In this document: one piece after another, positions 8,701 to 14,859 of the stretch
Layout of the letters: each line of letters opens with the position of its first letter
How positions within the stretch are numbered: position 1 is the stretch's first letter
Source of the DNA: Nitrospirota bacterium
Lineage (GTDB): Bacteria; Nitrospirota; Thermodesulfovibrionia; Thermodesulfovibrionales; JdFR-88
Assembly (NCBI GenBank): GCA_021812785.1
Contig: JAKAMR010000032.1
Location: 1-24,119 of the forward strand
Reading direction: 5' to 3'
Length of the DNA: 24,119 bases
Position numbers and translations under genes: made by a program
The notes under the pieces: generated by a model
Databases searched by the model: none
What the model was told of the DNA's origin: nothing
The model's input: the letters and a program-made list of their open reading frames with translations, nothing else

Positions 8701-9044
8701 TTAAAGCAAATATGGGTGCATCTGGCACCGTGGGAGGGCAAAGACAAGATGAGAAAAATATAAACCTGATAGCGCAGCAGTATGAAGCAATCATTCGCAG
8801 TGATCTTGCTAAAGCAAAAGAAAAAGGGTTCAACTGGCAAGAGTCCGAAAATTTGCTCTCCAGAGACTTATCTGGGTATGCAAGAGCTTTCCAAAAAGAA
8901 GTTGAAGCAAATAGTTCCGACAAATTCGGAGCAAGCTCCGTGGGGGCAGCTTTAAAAAGCGCCGAAGGAAAGATAGAATCGGCAAATATACCTACGAAAC
9001 CCATTATAACTGACAATGAGAGAGGAGAAGCTGATTCAGAATAG
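5793..9044 (+). CDS. traG: F-type conjugative transfer protein TraG (mating-pair stabilisation)
   Basis: The product is 1083 residues, somewhat longer than F TraG (about 938). The N-terminal TraG_N region carries membrane segments at about 50-75, 85-110, 350-378, 383-405 and 446-470, followed by a Gly/Ala-rich linker (AGGLTAGAAAGGSAAG) and a long soluble C-terminal region of about 590 residues. The N-terminal part acts in pilus assembly; in F and SXT/R391 the C-terminal part works in mating-pair stabilisation and is the target of entry exclusion. TTG 5793 is the start, with GGAG at 5781-5784. From about 8640 to the end the sequence becomes AT-richer and Lys-rich, unlike the rest of the gene. 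The last codons are duplicated in decayed form at 10304-10363, so this end appears to have recombined. Its 3' end faces a convergent small gene 5 bp away. Confidence 0.9.
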   Translation: MKRLSGIGLTLTAVFLLLPTPAHAAWEYYTYGGFDSVLPAWQRVALIFSDSNYNSLFFPIVVLGMFCAIVVLYLKLLGGANVGGPMSWAVPVGIGIILYLGLVVPKDSLMIYDPVMNEGPVEVSGIPLGIAAMAGSLNEIQNGLIDIIDTSSDPVELYQQNAGGEGFNILLQTGQESLQIPPELEGSIQQYTKDCLLFELTRPGTTLTPSELASSTDFRTDYAKAASPAIYTVSYISNSVGDTMTCQDAWTAINSAVSSPTTWTNDINNICAQSGYDPTIPAELQKCKDLAADTSEWIWGANYPLQNLAMQSAFTQAIEETFNNASPDQAIQTLAARQTGSDWLSAGLAGNTWIPVIMAAMTTLAITILPFLIMFLPTPLFGKVISLIAGIFIWLTAWGVIDAIIHSFGVDYARHAAQQLQEFNLGVKSISYFPTFGMKTLAAFGNMRWFGLMLATVITGMLVRFGGSALAHLAGGLTAGAAAGGSAAGRMEMDPQAKGGKVEGEAKGFGLQESIGGSNMEMRQIFDSYRNRSLKGLSEGAALGGPGASMRAGEAQGAAERGTGELYGRFEDQFGEGYDGAPELLQDARAENWAAGRPGALKPLQNLDALGANAVPTLIAAGAVGVGRQVADEQALAEVAKSQGKSVMGLERDLAEGKLESTVGAINTYGRLTGASSFDQAAAGYFATMGRVAGAGTTGSAAGLEKIGPEGLAFKTEREMENEYAKFRMLDAAAKAQGLSPMQFLAAHHGAGISFADSKANGVDTFTMSADGKPLMSTSRMNLDAARLKTFAKELDKPGTTYVGRALLATSEKGEGAAITMNADSAGNIVSMSAESGGKALLNDYSIGQTGYANAYNALTSVNKGLQEKSGTFVQKGTDIENKEVDKTIISHGTVFDDTAFQMALKEDRALVHQVTNPYLSDRAKDAEIAAMVAPLAKAAGQFAKRSGVSMDYTKGDAQLSVGAGGGLIFKANMGASGTVGGQRQDEKNINLIAQQYEAIIRSDLAKAKEKGFNWQESENLLSRDLSGYARAFQKEVEANSSDKFGASSVGAALKSAEGKIESANIPTKPIITDNERGEADSE

Positions 9045-9208
9045 CGGATCAATCGTCATGGTGAAAAATATTGCCCGGCACATTCCGGAAAGTAGGGTCC
9101 GTAAACATATCCTCTTTAGGCAGTTCTACATTATATTTTCCAGTCTTCTTCTGCAGCGGTCTGACGACCAGGAAGAAGAAACCCGCGAATACCCCGATTA
9201 TTATGAGC
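8949..9208. repeat. traG-tail / small-gene repeat, copy A
   Basis: This intact copy spans the traG 3' end and most of the convergent small gene. Two blocks recur downstream: 8949-8990 matches 10304-10345 without gaps (offset 1355), and 9148-9208 matches 10480-10540 (offset 1332). The 23-bp offset change means small indels between the blocks. The similarity is visible by eye, for example CTTCTGCAGCGG followed by CTGACGACCAG in both copies. Confidence 0.75.
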
Positions 9209-9219
9209 GTTGTTGTCAT
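9049..9219 (-). CDS. Small single-pass membrane protein, convergent to traG
   Basis: This is a 56-codon gene, ATG at 9217-9219, TGA at 9049-9051. The product starts MTTTLIIIGVFAGFFFLVVR (one membrane span), then PLQKKTGKYNVELPKEDM, and a polar tail ending NIFHHDD. An AGGAAAAGGATAAG purine-rich ribosome site precedes the ATG, and a sigma-70-like promoter lies upstream. I do not recognise the family. The span plus basic stretch plus LPxED layout loosely recalls CcoQ/FixQ proteins, but the position beside traG also allows a conjugation role such as exclusion. A related, shorter copy at 10417-10569 shares the IGVF..FFFLVVRPLQK core, which supports real coding. Confidence 0.6.
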   Translation of the reverse strand: MTTTLIIIGVFAGFFFLVVRPLQKKTGKYNVELPKEDMFTDPTFRNVPGNIFHHDD

Positions 9220-9246
9220 TTTTCTTATCCTTTTCCTTCTGATTCT

Positions 9247-9276
9247 TCAATACCATTAGCCGACAGACGATGTCAA
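9247..9276 (-). promoter_or_regulatory. Sigma-70-like promoter of the small membrane gene
   Basis: On the minus strand, TTGACA (complement of 9271-9276) is followed by 18 bp and then TATTGA (complement of 9247-9252). The -35 is perfect and the -10 matches 4 of 6. It lies about 28 bp upstream of the ATG at 9219. Confidence 0.5.
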
Positions 9277-9381
9277 GATTTTTTTGAAAAATGGCAGAAA
9301 ATCGGGGGAAAAATGTGACAAGACGCACAAAAGAAACGGCTTTTAAAGGACTCGAACTTTCAGTGACACTGACACCGCTTA

Positions 9382-9687
9382 TTACCCTGCATGTGAAGCC
9401 ATTCCAGCATGACGGAGCACCCCTTTGAGGGATTTTCGGAGGTCCTTCATCTGCCATAAATCATATGCAGCCTGCATGTTCAGCCAGGTCTCCGCAGTCG
9501 AGCCAAAGACAATTTCAATCCTCAGCGCCATTTCCGGCGCAATGGCCCCGCGTCCATTGATTATTTTGGAAACGGTCTTCCGTGCGACTCCAAGGCGTTT
9601 GGCGGCATCGGTGACCGTCATCCCCATGGGTTCAAGCCACAATTCCTTTAAAACCTCGCCCGGGTGGGACGGATTATGCATCGCCAT
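9382..9687 (-). CDS. higA: HigA-type antitoxin (HTH, XRE family)
   Basis: The product is 101 residues and matches the HigA/VapI family: the opening [20 protein letters not shown], an XRE helix-turn-helix ([19 protein letters not shown], about residues 24-43), and the conserved [19 protein letters not shown] and [11 protein letters not shown] segments. It neutralises HigB and represses the operon. An AGGAGG site 7 bp before ATG 9685-9687 supports the start. It is the second gene of a toxin-first operon, 11 bp after higB, the usual order for higBA. Confidence 0.93.
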   Translation of the reverse strand: MAMHNPSHPGEVLKELWLEPMGMTVTDAAKRLGVARKTVSKIINGRGAIAPEMALRIEIVFGSTAETWLNMQAAYDLWQMKDLRKSLKGVLRHAGMASHAG

Positions 9688-9698
9688 AATTTATCCTC

Positions 9699-9977
9699 CT
9701 AATGGTAATCCTCATAATTGACAACCTCGGCGTTTCCGGCGGCAAATCGGAATGTGATCCGCCAGTTGGCTTGCACCGTTACCGCCCAAATGTCCTTTTT
9801 GTCCCCTTTCAACCTGTGCAGCCCCAAGCCGGGAGCATCCATCCCCTTCGCGTCCGTTGCCGCATCAAGGAGAGTTAGAATCAGCCTCAGTTTTTTGGCA
9901 TGGACAGCCTTAATCCCTGAGATGTTGCCGGTCCGGTAAAACTTCTCCAATCCCTTGTGCGCGAAGGACCTGATCAC
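9699..9977 (-). CDS. higB: HigB-type RelE-superfamily toxin
   Basis: The product is 92 residues with the HigB signature: MIRSFAHKGLEKFYRTG, AKKLRLILTLLDAA, GLGLHRLKGDKKDIWAV, and the C-terminal WRITFRF and VVNYEDYH. HigB toxins are ribosome-dependent mRNA endonucleases. Length and all blocks are full, so it should be active. The start is GTG 9977. The promoter -10 ends only 5 bp upstream, so the mRNA is probably leaderless or nearly so, and no Shine-Dalgarno is visible. As cargo on a conjugative element it would act as a stabilisation or phage-defence module. Confidence 0.93.
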   Translation of the reverse strand: MIRSFAHKGLEKFYRTGNISGIKAVHAKKLRLILTLLDAATDAKGMDAPGLGLHRLKGDKKDIWAVTVQANWRITFRFAAGNAEVVNYEDYH

Positions 9978-9982
9978 TGGTT

Positions 9983-10011
9983 ATTGTAACCTTATAGGTT
10001 ACAAATGTCAA
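9983..10011 (-). promoter_or_regulatory. higBA promoter with overlapping palindromic operator
   Basis: On the minus strand, TTGACA (complement of 10006-10011), a 17-bp spacer, and TACAAT (complement of 9983-9988) form a near-consensus sigma-70 promoter. A perfect inverted repeat TTGTAACC-TTATA-GGTTACAA at 9984-10004 fills the spacer and overlaps the -10. This is where HigA should bind to repress its own operon (inference from the family). Confidence 0.75.
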
Positions 10012-10020
10012 TCTCTCTCA

Positions 10021-10300
10021 TGAGGACTGTTAAGAGCCGGCCGGATCGGGGAAAATCCCAGGCGCGGGTCCGCCGCAACGACGGGCGGCGTACACTTCCG
10101 GACGACGAGCGGGCCCTATAGGGGCCAAGACCCCGCTCACGCCCCGTCTGGGCGGGACTATATCGCGGGCCCCAAACAGCCGGGCCCTAGCTCGATGGTC
10201 CGCGCCAGATACGGCATCGGTCCAAGGCAGATGTCTCCCCTGCTACTTTGACCATTTTTTATTATTGAGAATGGCTTTCGTCCCCCAAGTTCTATAAACA
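10021..10300. other. GC-rich hairpin-dense non-coding stretch
   Basis: No convincing coding frame is found. Inside 10040-10200 several inverted repeats lie in series: 10071-10076 with 10085-10090 (6 bp), 10107-10113 with 10132-10138 (7 bp, GAGCGGG/CCCGCTC, enclosing GGCCC-TATA-GGGGCC), and 10140-10144 with 10150-10154 (5 bp), followed by repeated GGGCCC motifs. It could be a structured RNA or the remnant of a mobile-element end; I do not recognise a known RNA family. From about 10240 the sequence turns AT-rich and leads into the decayed traG tail. Confidence 0.4.
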
Positions 10301-10303
10301 CCG

Positions 10304-10540
10304 GCTTTAAAAAGCGTCGAAGGGAAAATTGTTTTGGCAAATATATCTGCGGATCTTATTTAATAAAAGGCAGCGAGAGGGGAGATGTTAATTCACAATA
10401 AGGGGTTATTTAAATGTCATAATGCATACGAATCATTCATCGATTTTTTGGGTAATTCCAACCCATACTTTACAGATCTCTTCTGCAGCGGCCTGACGAC
10501 CAGAAAAAAGAAGCGTGAGAATACTCCGATTGTTACGAGC
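10304..10540. repeat. traG-tail / small-gene repeat, copy B (decayed)
   Basis: The block 10304-10363 reads in the traG frame as ALKSVEGKIVLANISADLI then TAA, against ALKSAEGKIESANIP at the true traG end. The block 10480-10540 matches 9148-9208. The copy has diverged by substitutions and small indels and has no traG body in front of it. It marks the right edge of the segment holding higBA and the GC-rich stretch, so the two copies flank that cargo as imperfect direct repeats. Confidence 0.7.
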
Positions 10541-10569
10541 ATATCCGCTCGCGTTTTACCTCTTGACAT
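10417..10569 (-). pseudogene. Second, probably decayed copy of the small membrane gene
   Basis: The frame from ATG 10567-10569 to TGA 10417-10419 gives 50 residues with the core MLVTIGVFSRFFFLVVRPLQ, closely similar to the 9049-9219 protein, then KYGLELPKKSMN and an early end. An Arg interrupts the membrane segment, the tail is shorter, and no Shine-Dalgarno precedes the first ATG. I therefore call it a likely remnant, though the open frame means it could still be expressed. Confidence 0.5.
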
Positions 10570-10621
10570 GATTATTTATCATTTAGTATTATTTGCTATT
10601 ATTTGTTAAGGAGAAATGGGA

Positions 10622-12649
10622 ATGGCAGAATGGTATGACGTCGAAACGACGGCAAAGTATCTGGGTATAAGCCAGAGCAATTTATATTCGCTAGCACAAG
10701 ACGGAAGAATTCCCGCAAATCGGATAGGCAAGGTTTGGCGGTTCAATAAAGATGATCTCGATAAATGGGTCAAGGCGAATAAACCTTTCAATGAATTCTT
10801 TGTAAGTGTGCAAGCGGATACAGATGGTAATCCACTCCTCAGGGACCCACAAAAAGAAGCTCATGGTGCCGCTCTAGATTTCTTTTCAAGTCCACAAAAT
10901 AAACAAGCAATCGTTCTCTTGCCCGTTGGTTGCGGTAAGTCCGGCCTCATCTCGATTCTTCCCTTCGGCATAGCACAAGGGCGCATCCTGGTAATTGCGC
11001 CCAACGTGACCATTCGAACAGAACTGTTCGATGCTCTTAACGTCTCTAACCGCCGAAAATGTTTTTGGCGTAAGACTAATGTCATTTCAGAAGACGTCAT
11101 GGCAGCGGGTCCGTATGTTGCACTTCTCGATGGCAAAGACGCCAATATTCATGATTGCGACCGCTCCCATATTGTGCTTACAAATATACAGCAACTTGCT
11201 AGCAGGGCTGATAGATGGCTTTCAGCTTTTCCCGATAATTTTTTTGATATGATTCTTGTCGATGAAGGACATCATAGCGCGGCTCCGAGCTGGAAAAAGG
11301 TTTTCAATAAATTTCCAAACGCAAAAGTGATAAACCTCACTGCTACGCCATTCAGAAGCGATCGCAAACAAATCGATGGGGAACTCATATATCGTTATTC
11401 TTTCAAACGGGCGATGCTGAAAGGATATATAAAAAAATTGCAGGCAATTTATGTTGCCCCAGACGAGTTGTACTTTACTTATAAGGGTAAAGAGCTCCAT
11501 TTGACTTTGGATGAAGTCCTACAGTTAAAAGAGGAAGATTGGTTTAGCCGAGGGGTCGCGCTATCAATGGAATGTAATCGCAATATAGTTGACGCGAGCT
11601 TAGACCGTCTGGAAAAACTCAGGGAATCAGGCACACAACATCAATTAATAGCTGTTGCATGTTCAATAGCACATGCGAAGGCTATACGATCTCTTTATGC
11701 TGAAAGAGGGTATGGGGCAGAAATCATCAGCAGCGAAATGACAACCGAAAAACAAGACGAAGTGTTACAGAAACTCAAATCCGGTCTTTTGGATTGCATC
11801 ATCCAAGTCCAAATGCTGGGAGAAGGTTTTGATCATCCTCATCTAAGCGTTGCAGCTATTTTCAGGCCTTTTCGATCGCTGGCTCCATATATACAGTTCA
11901 TCGGCAGAATCATGAGAGTTATCGTTCAAAGCGACCCACGTCATCCCGATAATTATGGTTATGTAGTTACACATGTCGGCTTGAATACGGATCGCTTATT
12001 AGAAGATTTCAAGGATATGGAAAGGGAGGATAAGGAATTTTTTGAAAATCTCATTTCAGGAGATGAACCCGAACCGCCTGAAGAAGTCTTATCTGGAGAC
12101 GCTCGCAAGAAATTATCCGAAGATATGGTTGTTCAGCGGGAAATCATTTCCAACTTTTTTGAAGAAGATTTTATCGATCCCGATGACGAAGTCCTTATTG
12201 CAGAATTAAAAGCTCAGGCTGAGGCTCTTGGTTTTGATGCGGCAACTCTCGATGCCTATATCAGAGGGCATGCGGCCGGAAAGCGGCGTGCCGTAGACGC
12301 TGCTTCACCTTTTCCAGTCCAGCCACAAAAGGAAAGAATTGAGGCAAAAAAACGCCTTGATGAGGAAGTGAAAAGGACGGCAAAACTACTACTGAATAGG
12401 CTTGAGATATCTATAGCGGGACGGGACTTACCGTTCAAATTGGCTCCTGGAACCTCCGGGACCAATTTTACTGCCGCTGTCCAGCTCATTAATCGTGAAA
12501 TTAATAAACGACTTGAAATAGAACCCGGCAAACGGAACACTTTAAAAACTGCCGATTACCAGCGCGGGATCCAAGAACTGAAAGATGTTCTTGATTACTT
12601 TACCAGACTTTTTCAAAAAAGAAAGGCGGAGGAAAATGAAAAAAGGTAA
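10622..12649 (+). CDS. HTH-fused superfamily 2 DEAD/DEAH-type helicase
   Basis: The start ATG 10622 lies 8 bp after AAGGAG, giving 675 residues; ATG 10616 is too close to that site. Residues 1-50 are an excisionase/MerR-like helix-turn-helix (YDVETTAKYLGISQSNLYSL then GKVWRFNKDDLDKW). An SF2 helicase core follows: Walker A PVGCGKSG at about 101-108, DEGH near 215, TATPFR near 240, GEGFDHPHLS near 400, and QFIGRIMR near 427 (motif VI). Residues 470-675 are charged and helical with no recognised nuclease. The gene overlaps a small zinc-finger gene by 14 bp. Codon use is AT-richer than traG and the restriction operon, indicating separate acquisition. A defence role is likely from fold and context, but the system is not one I can name. 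Confidence 0.8.
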   Translation: MAEWYDVETTAKYLGISQSNLYSLAQDGRIPANRIGKVWRFNKDDLDKWVKANKPFNEFFVSVQADTDGNPLLRDPQKEAHGAALDFFSSPQNKQAIVLLPVGCGKSGLISILPFGIAQGRILVIAPNVTIRTELFDALNVSNRRKCFWRKTNVISEDVMAAGPYVALLDGKDANIHDCDRSHIVLTNIQQLASRADRWLSAFPDNFFDMILVDEGHHSAAPSWKKVFNKFPNAKVINLTATPFRSDRKQIDGELIYRYSFKRAMLKGYIKKLQAIYVAPDELYFTYKGKELHLTLDEVLQLKEEDWFSRGVALSMECNRNIVDASLDRLEKLRESGTQHQLIAVACSIAHAKAIRSLYAERGYGAEIISSEMTTEKQDEVLQKLKSGLLDCIIQVQMLGEGFDHPHLSVAAIFRPFRSLAPYIQFIGRIMRVIVQSDPRHPDNYGYVVTHVGLNTDRLLEDFKDMEREDKEFFENLISGDEPEPPEEVLSGDARKKLSEDMVVQREIISNFFEEDFIDPDDEVLIAELKAQAEALGFDAATLDAYIRGHAAGKRRAVDAASPFPVQPQKERIEAKKRLDEEVKRTAKLLLNRLEISIAGRDLPFKLAPGTSGTNFTAAVQLINREINKRLEIEPGKRNTLKTADYQRGIQELKDVLDYFTRLFQKRKAEENEKR

Positions 12650-12911
12650 AACGCCGTCTCTAATTGGTAGCGGTGCTGGTGCCGTTCATTTTGTACAAGC
12701 TGGCAAAAAACGCCCTTGTCATCGCTGTGATGGCTCCATTGAGAAGGACACTCATTGTATCGAAGTCCGCAAACCTGGTACTATGGGCAGAGGGAAGACA
12801 TATTGCCCAAACTGTTTTAAAGAAATTCTTTCTCAGACAAAGACTGACCTCGCGAAAATAGACAGACAATTTTCAGAGTTCAAAACGGCTTCATTAGGCC
12901 CGAGTTCTTAA
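12636..12911 (+). CDS. Small zinc-finger protein coupled to the helicase
   Basis: The start ATG 12636 is preceded by a GGAGGA site and lies inside the helicase 3' end, giving 91 residues. Cys28-x2-Cys31 (RPCHRCDG), His40/Cys41 and Cys57-x2-Cys60 (TYCPNC) form a probable treble-clef or PARP-like zinc site, followed by a helical tail. The overlapping arrangement implies that it works with the helicase, perhaps as a nucleic-acid-binding partner (inference). TAA at 12909-12911 ends the unit. Confidence 0.7.
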   Translation: MKKGKTPSLIGSGAGAVHFVQAGKKRPCHRCDGSIEKDTHCIEVRKPGTMGRGKTYCPNCFKEILSQTKTDLAKIDRQFSEFKTASLGPSS

Positions 12912-13153
12912 AAAGTCCCAGAAGGAATCTGACCTCTCGCGCCTTTGCTTCTTATCATAGTCCGAAGAGAATCTCGTTTTATCTACTAGGCTTACTTTCT
13001 GATTAAAAGAGCTGTTATTGCTTCCACGCTGAGCCCATCTGATAACCAAATAGGCACGCCTTGTATGTAACCAGTTGAATTATTAGAAGAAATAAGCCAG
13101 TGTTATGATACAGGGGGCAAGGGAAAAGAATCGTTATCAAGAGTAATTGCTCA
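12912..13153. other. Intergenic region, no gene seen
   Basis: About 240 bp (about 300 to the next CDS) with moderate AT content and stops in all frames. It separates the helicase/zinc unit from the restriction operon. No clear terminator hairpin with a T-run follows the zinc gene. The promoter of the next operon lies at its right edge. Confidence 0.5.
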
Positions 13154-13182
13154 TTGCTATCCTCGAATGAGGCTGTTATAAT
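13154..13182 (+). promoter_or_regulatory. Promoter of the MORC-type restriction operon
   Basis: TTGCTA (13154-13159), a 17-bp spacer and a perfect TATAAT (13177-13182) make a strong sigma-70-like promoter. The spacer contains CCTC-GAAT-GAGG (13161-13172), and two TGATGCA direct repeats lie 20 bp apart (13182-13188 and 13202-13208). Either could be the operator of the RHH protein encoded first in the operon (inference). Confidence 0.65.
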
Positions 13183-13212
13183 GATGCAAAATACTGCGGA
13201 GTGATGCATATT

Positions 13213-13419
13213 ATGGTGACAAGCACTCAAAAAAATGTAAAGAAGGAAACCGTGCGAATCACTGCGACCCTGTCCTCGGATCAGTACGAACTCCTGACTA
13301 GCATGGCTAAAAAGAGCAAGGTCAGCGTGGCGTGGTGCATCCGAAGGGCGGTGGAGAAGCTGATTGAGGAAAGGGAGGGGTCGATGTTGCCCTTCGAACG
13401 TGACGCAAAGAGGTACTGA
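13213..13419 (+). CDS. Ribbon-helix-helix (CopG-like) regulator
   Basis: The product is 68 residues from ATG 13213 (in-frame GTG 13201 and ATG 13204 are alternatives; GGAG at 13198-13201 fits 13213 best). TVRITATLSSDQYELLTSMA then SKVSVAWCIRRAVEKLIEE is the beta strand and two helices of an RHH/CopG DNA-binding protein. It is the first gene behind the promoter and its TGA overlaps the vsr ATG (TGATG at 13417-13421). It probably autoregulates the restriction operon, in the role a C protein plays elsewhere. Confidence 0.75.
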   Translation: MVTSTQKNVKKETVRITATLSSDQYELLTSMAKKSKVSVAWCIRRAVEKLIEEREGSMLPFERDAKRY

Positions 13420-13904
13420 TGGACAATCTAACGCCCGAGCAAAGAAGCGCTCAGATGGCGAAAGTGCGTTCCCGCGACACGAAGCCGGAGATGTTAGTAC
13501 GGAAGCTCGTCCATGGCATGGGATTTCGATACAGGCTTCATCGAAGAGAACTGCCAGGCAAGCCGGACCTAGTTTTCGCTTCCCGTCGGAAGATTATTTT
13601 CGTAAACGGGTGTTTCTGGCATGGACACGACTGTTCTTTGGGGCGCATACCGAAATCGAGGGTGGATTTCTGGACGGGCAAGATCACTTCCAATCGATCC
13701 AGGGACGAGGCGAATCTAAAAAGGCTCCGTGATCTCGGGTGGAAATCGCTCGTGGTCTGGGAGTGCCAATTGCGGAGAATCGATCAGGTCGCGGGCAGGA
13801 TAAGGAGATTTCTGGGGGTGGCATATGCCGATGGAAGTGCCGTGCAAGGACGTGGCGCGAAGCAACGATACGCTTGGAAATCGGCCAAGGGCGAGAGTTC
13901 ATAG
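13419..13904 (+). CDS. vsr: Vsr-family very short patch DNA mismatch endonuclease
   Basis: The product is 161 residues (E. coli Vsr about 156). The family features are RSRDTKPEMLVRKLVHGMGF, LPGKPDLVF with catalytic Asp50, IIFVNGCFWHGHDC with Cys65, His68, His70 and Cys72 (catalytic and zinc ligands), and LRDLGWKSLVVWECQL. Classical Vsr nicks T:G mismatches arising from 5-methylcytosine deamination, which fits the methyltransferase immediately downstream. In MORC-type restriction systems a Vsr-like nuclease may instead serve in DNA cleavage. The 3' end overlaps the methyltransferase frame by 80 bp, so the last 25 or so residues (QGRGAKQRYAWKSAKGESS) are poorly conserved. Confidence 0.93.
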   Translation: MDNLTPEQRSAQMAKVRSRDTKPEMLVRKLVHGMGFRYRLHRRELPGKPDLVFASRRKIIFVNGCFWHGHDCSLGRIPKSRVDFWTGKITSNRSRDEANLKRLRDLGWKSLVVWECQLRRIDQVAGRIRRFLGVAYADGSAVQGRGAKQRYAWKSAKGESS

Positions 13905-14859
13905 AAGACCGAGACATTCGGTCGTCTCCTTCTTCGCGGGGTGCGGAGGGCTTGACTTAGGTTTTTTGGGTGGCTTCGAATACATGGGGTCTAGGTTGAA
14001 CCCTCTCCCGTTCGACATCGTCGTCGCATATGACAGCGACGAAAAGTGCGTGTCTACCTACAACGCGAACATCGCACGCCATGCGGAGGTGAGGGATTTG
14101 GCGGTCTCGTCGGCGTCGGACATGCCAGGAGCCGATCTGCTGGTCGGGGGATTCCCGTGTCAAGATTTTTCGTCCTGCGGTCCGAAGGCGGGGCTGAAGT
14201 CTAACAGGGGCAGGCTGTATCAGACGCTGGTCAAATACATGACTTCCCACAGGCCTAAAGTCGTTGTCGCCGAGAACGTGCCCCATCTCGCTAGGATGGG
14301 GGGCGGTTCGGTTCTCGACACCATAGTTAAGGACCTCGAAGGGGCGGGATACCGCTTCGAGGTGTGGAACCTGAGCGCTCCCGACTACGGAGTCCCGCAG
14401 AAACGGTCGAGACTCTTTTTCATCGGCGTGCGGGACGATCTTTCTGGAAAGCCCGTCAAGCCGCAACCGACCCACGCGACGGCGCACCGGAGCATCGATT
14501 GGGCAATCGCCAACCTGGAGGAGGTCACCGACGAAACGGTCTCGAACCAGAGCCAATATTTCAGGGCCAGCAGGGCCAAGAAGGGCAACGGGCAGGGAGA
14601 CGAGACTAGCAGGGCAGGTCGGCCTTCGTACACCGTGAGGGCGAACGCCAAGTCCCGCATACAGTTCCACTATGCTCTGCCTCGGCGCCTCACTGTCCGC
14701 GAATGCGCCCGTCTTCAGACTTTCCCCGACAGCTTCGCGTTCCAGTTTTCCGCGACTACGAATGTTATGCAGATAGGCAATGCTGTCCCCCCGCTCCTTG
14801 CATACCACGTCGCTAAATCAATAGCCGCATTCATGAACAGGATAGTGGACGGGAGATGA
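13825..14859 (+). CDS. DNA (cytosine-5) methyltransferase
   Basis: The product is 344 residues with all main C5-methylase motifs: I FFAGCGGLDLGF (36-47), IV GGFPCQDFSSCG with nucleophile Cys112, VI AENVPHL (149-155), VIII QKRSRLFFIGV, IX RLTVRECARLQTFPD, and X QIGNAVPPLLA near 320. The short target-recognition region suggests a simple recognition site, which cannot be read from sequence. ATG 13825 or 13831 is the start inside the end of vsr. The stop overlaps the ATPase start (ATGA 14856-14859). It methylates host DNA and so protects it from the nuclease genes downstream. Confidence 0.95.
   Translation: MPMEVPCKDVARSNDTLGNRPRARVHRRPRHSVVSFFAGCGGLDLGFLGGFEYMGSRLNPLPFDIVVAYDSDEKCVSTYNANIARHAEVRDLAVSSASDMPGADLLVGGFPCQDFSSCGPKAGLKSNRGRLYQTLVKYMTSHRPKVVVAENVPHLARMGGGSVLDTIVKDLEGAGYRFEVWNLSAPDYGVPQKRSRLFFIGVRDDLSGKPVKPQPTHATAHRSIDWAIANLEEVTDETVSNQSQYFRASRAKKGNGQGDETSRAGRPSYTVRANAKSRIQFHYALPRRLTVRECARLQTFPDSFAFQFSATTNVMQIGNAVPPLLAYHVAKSIAAFMNRIVDGR

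Noticed and set aside
9016..9318. Plus-strand open frame of 100 codons after traG
   Set aside because: It starts inside traG without a ribosome site and is explained by the oppositely oriented small membrane gene, which has a promoter, ribosome site and paralogue.
9045..10600. Integrative element with att sites formed by the traG-tail repeats
   Set aside because: The repeats flank cargo as att sites would, but no integrase or recombinase is in between and the repeats are long and diverged, so only the duplication is claimed.
13957..14808. Minus-strand open frame opposite the methyltransferase
   Set aside because: All C5-methylase motifs lie on the plus strand; the opposite frame has no recognisable sequence or ribosome site.
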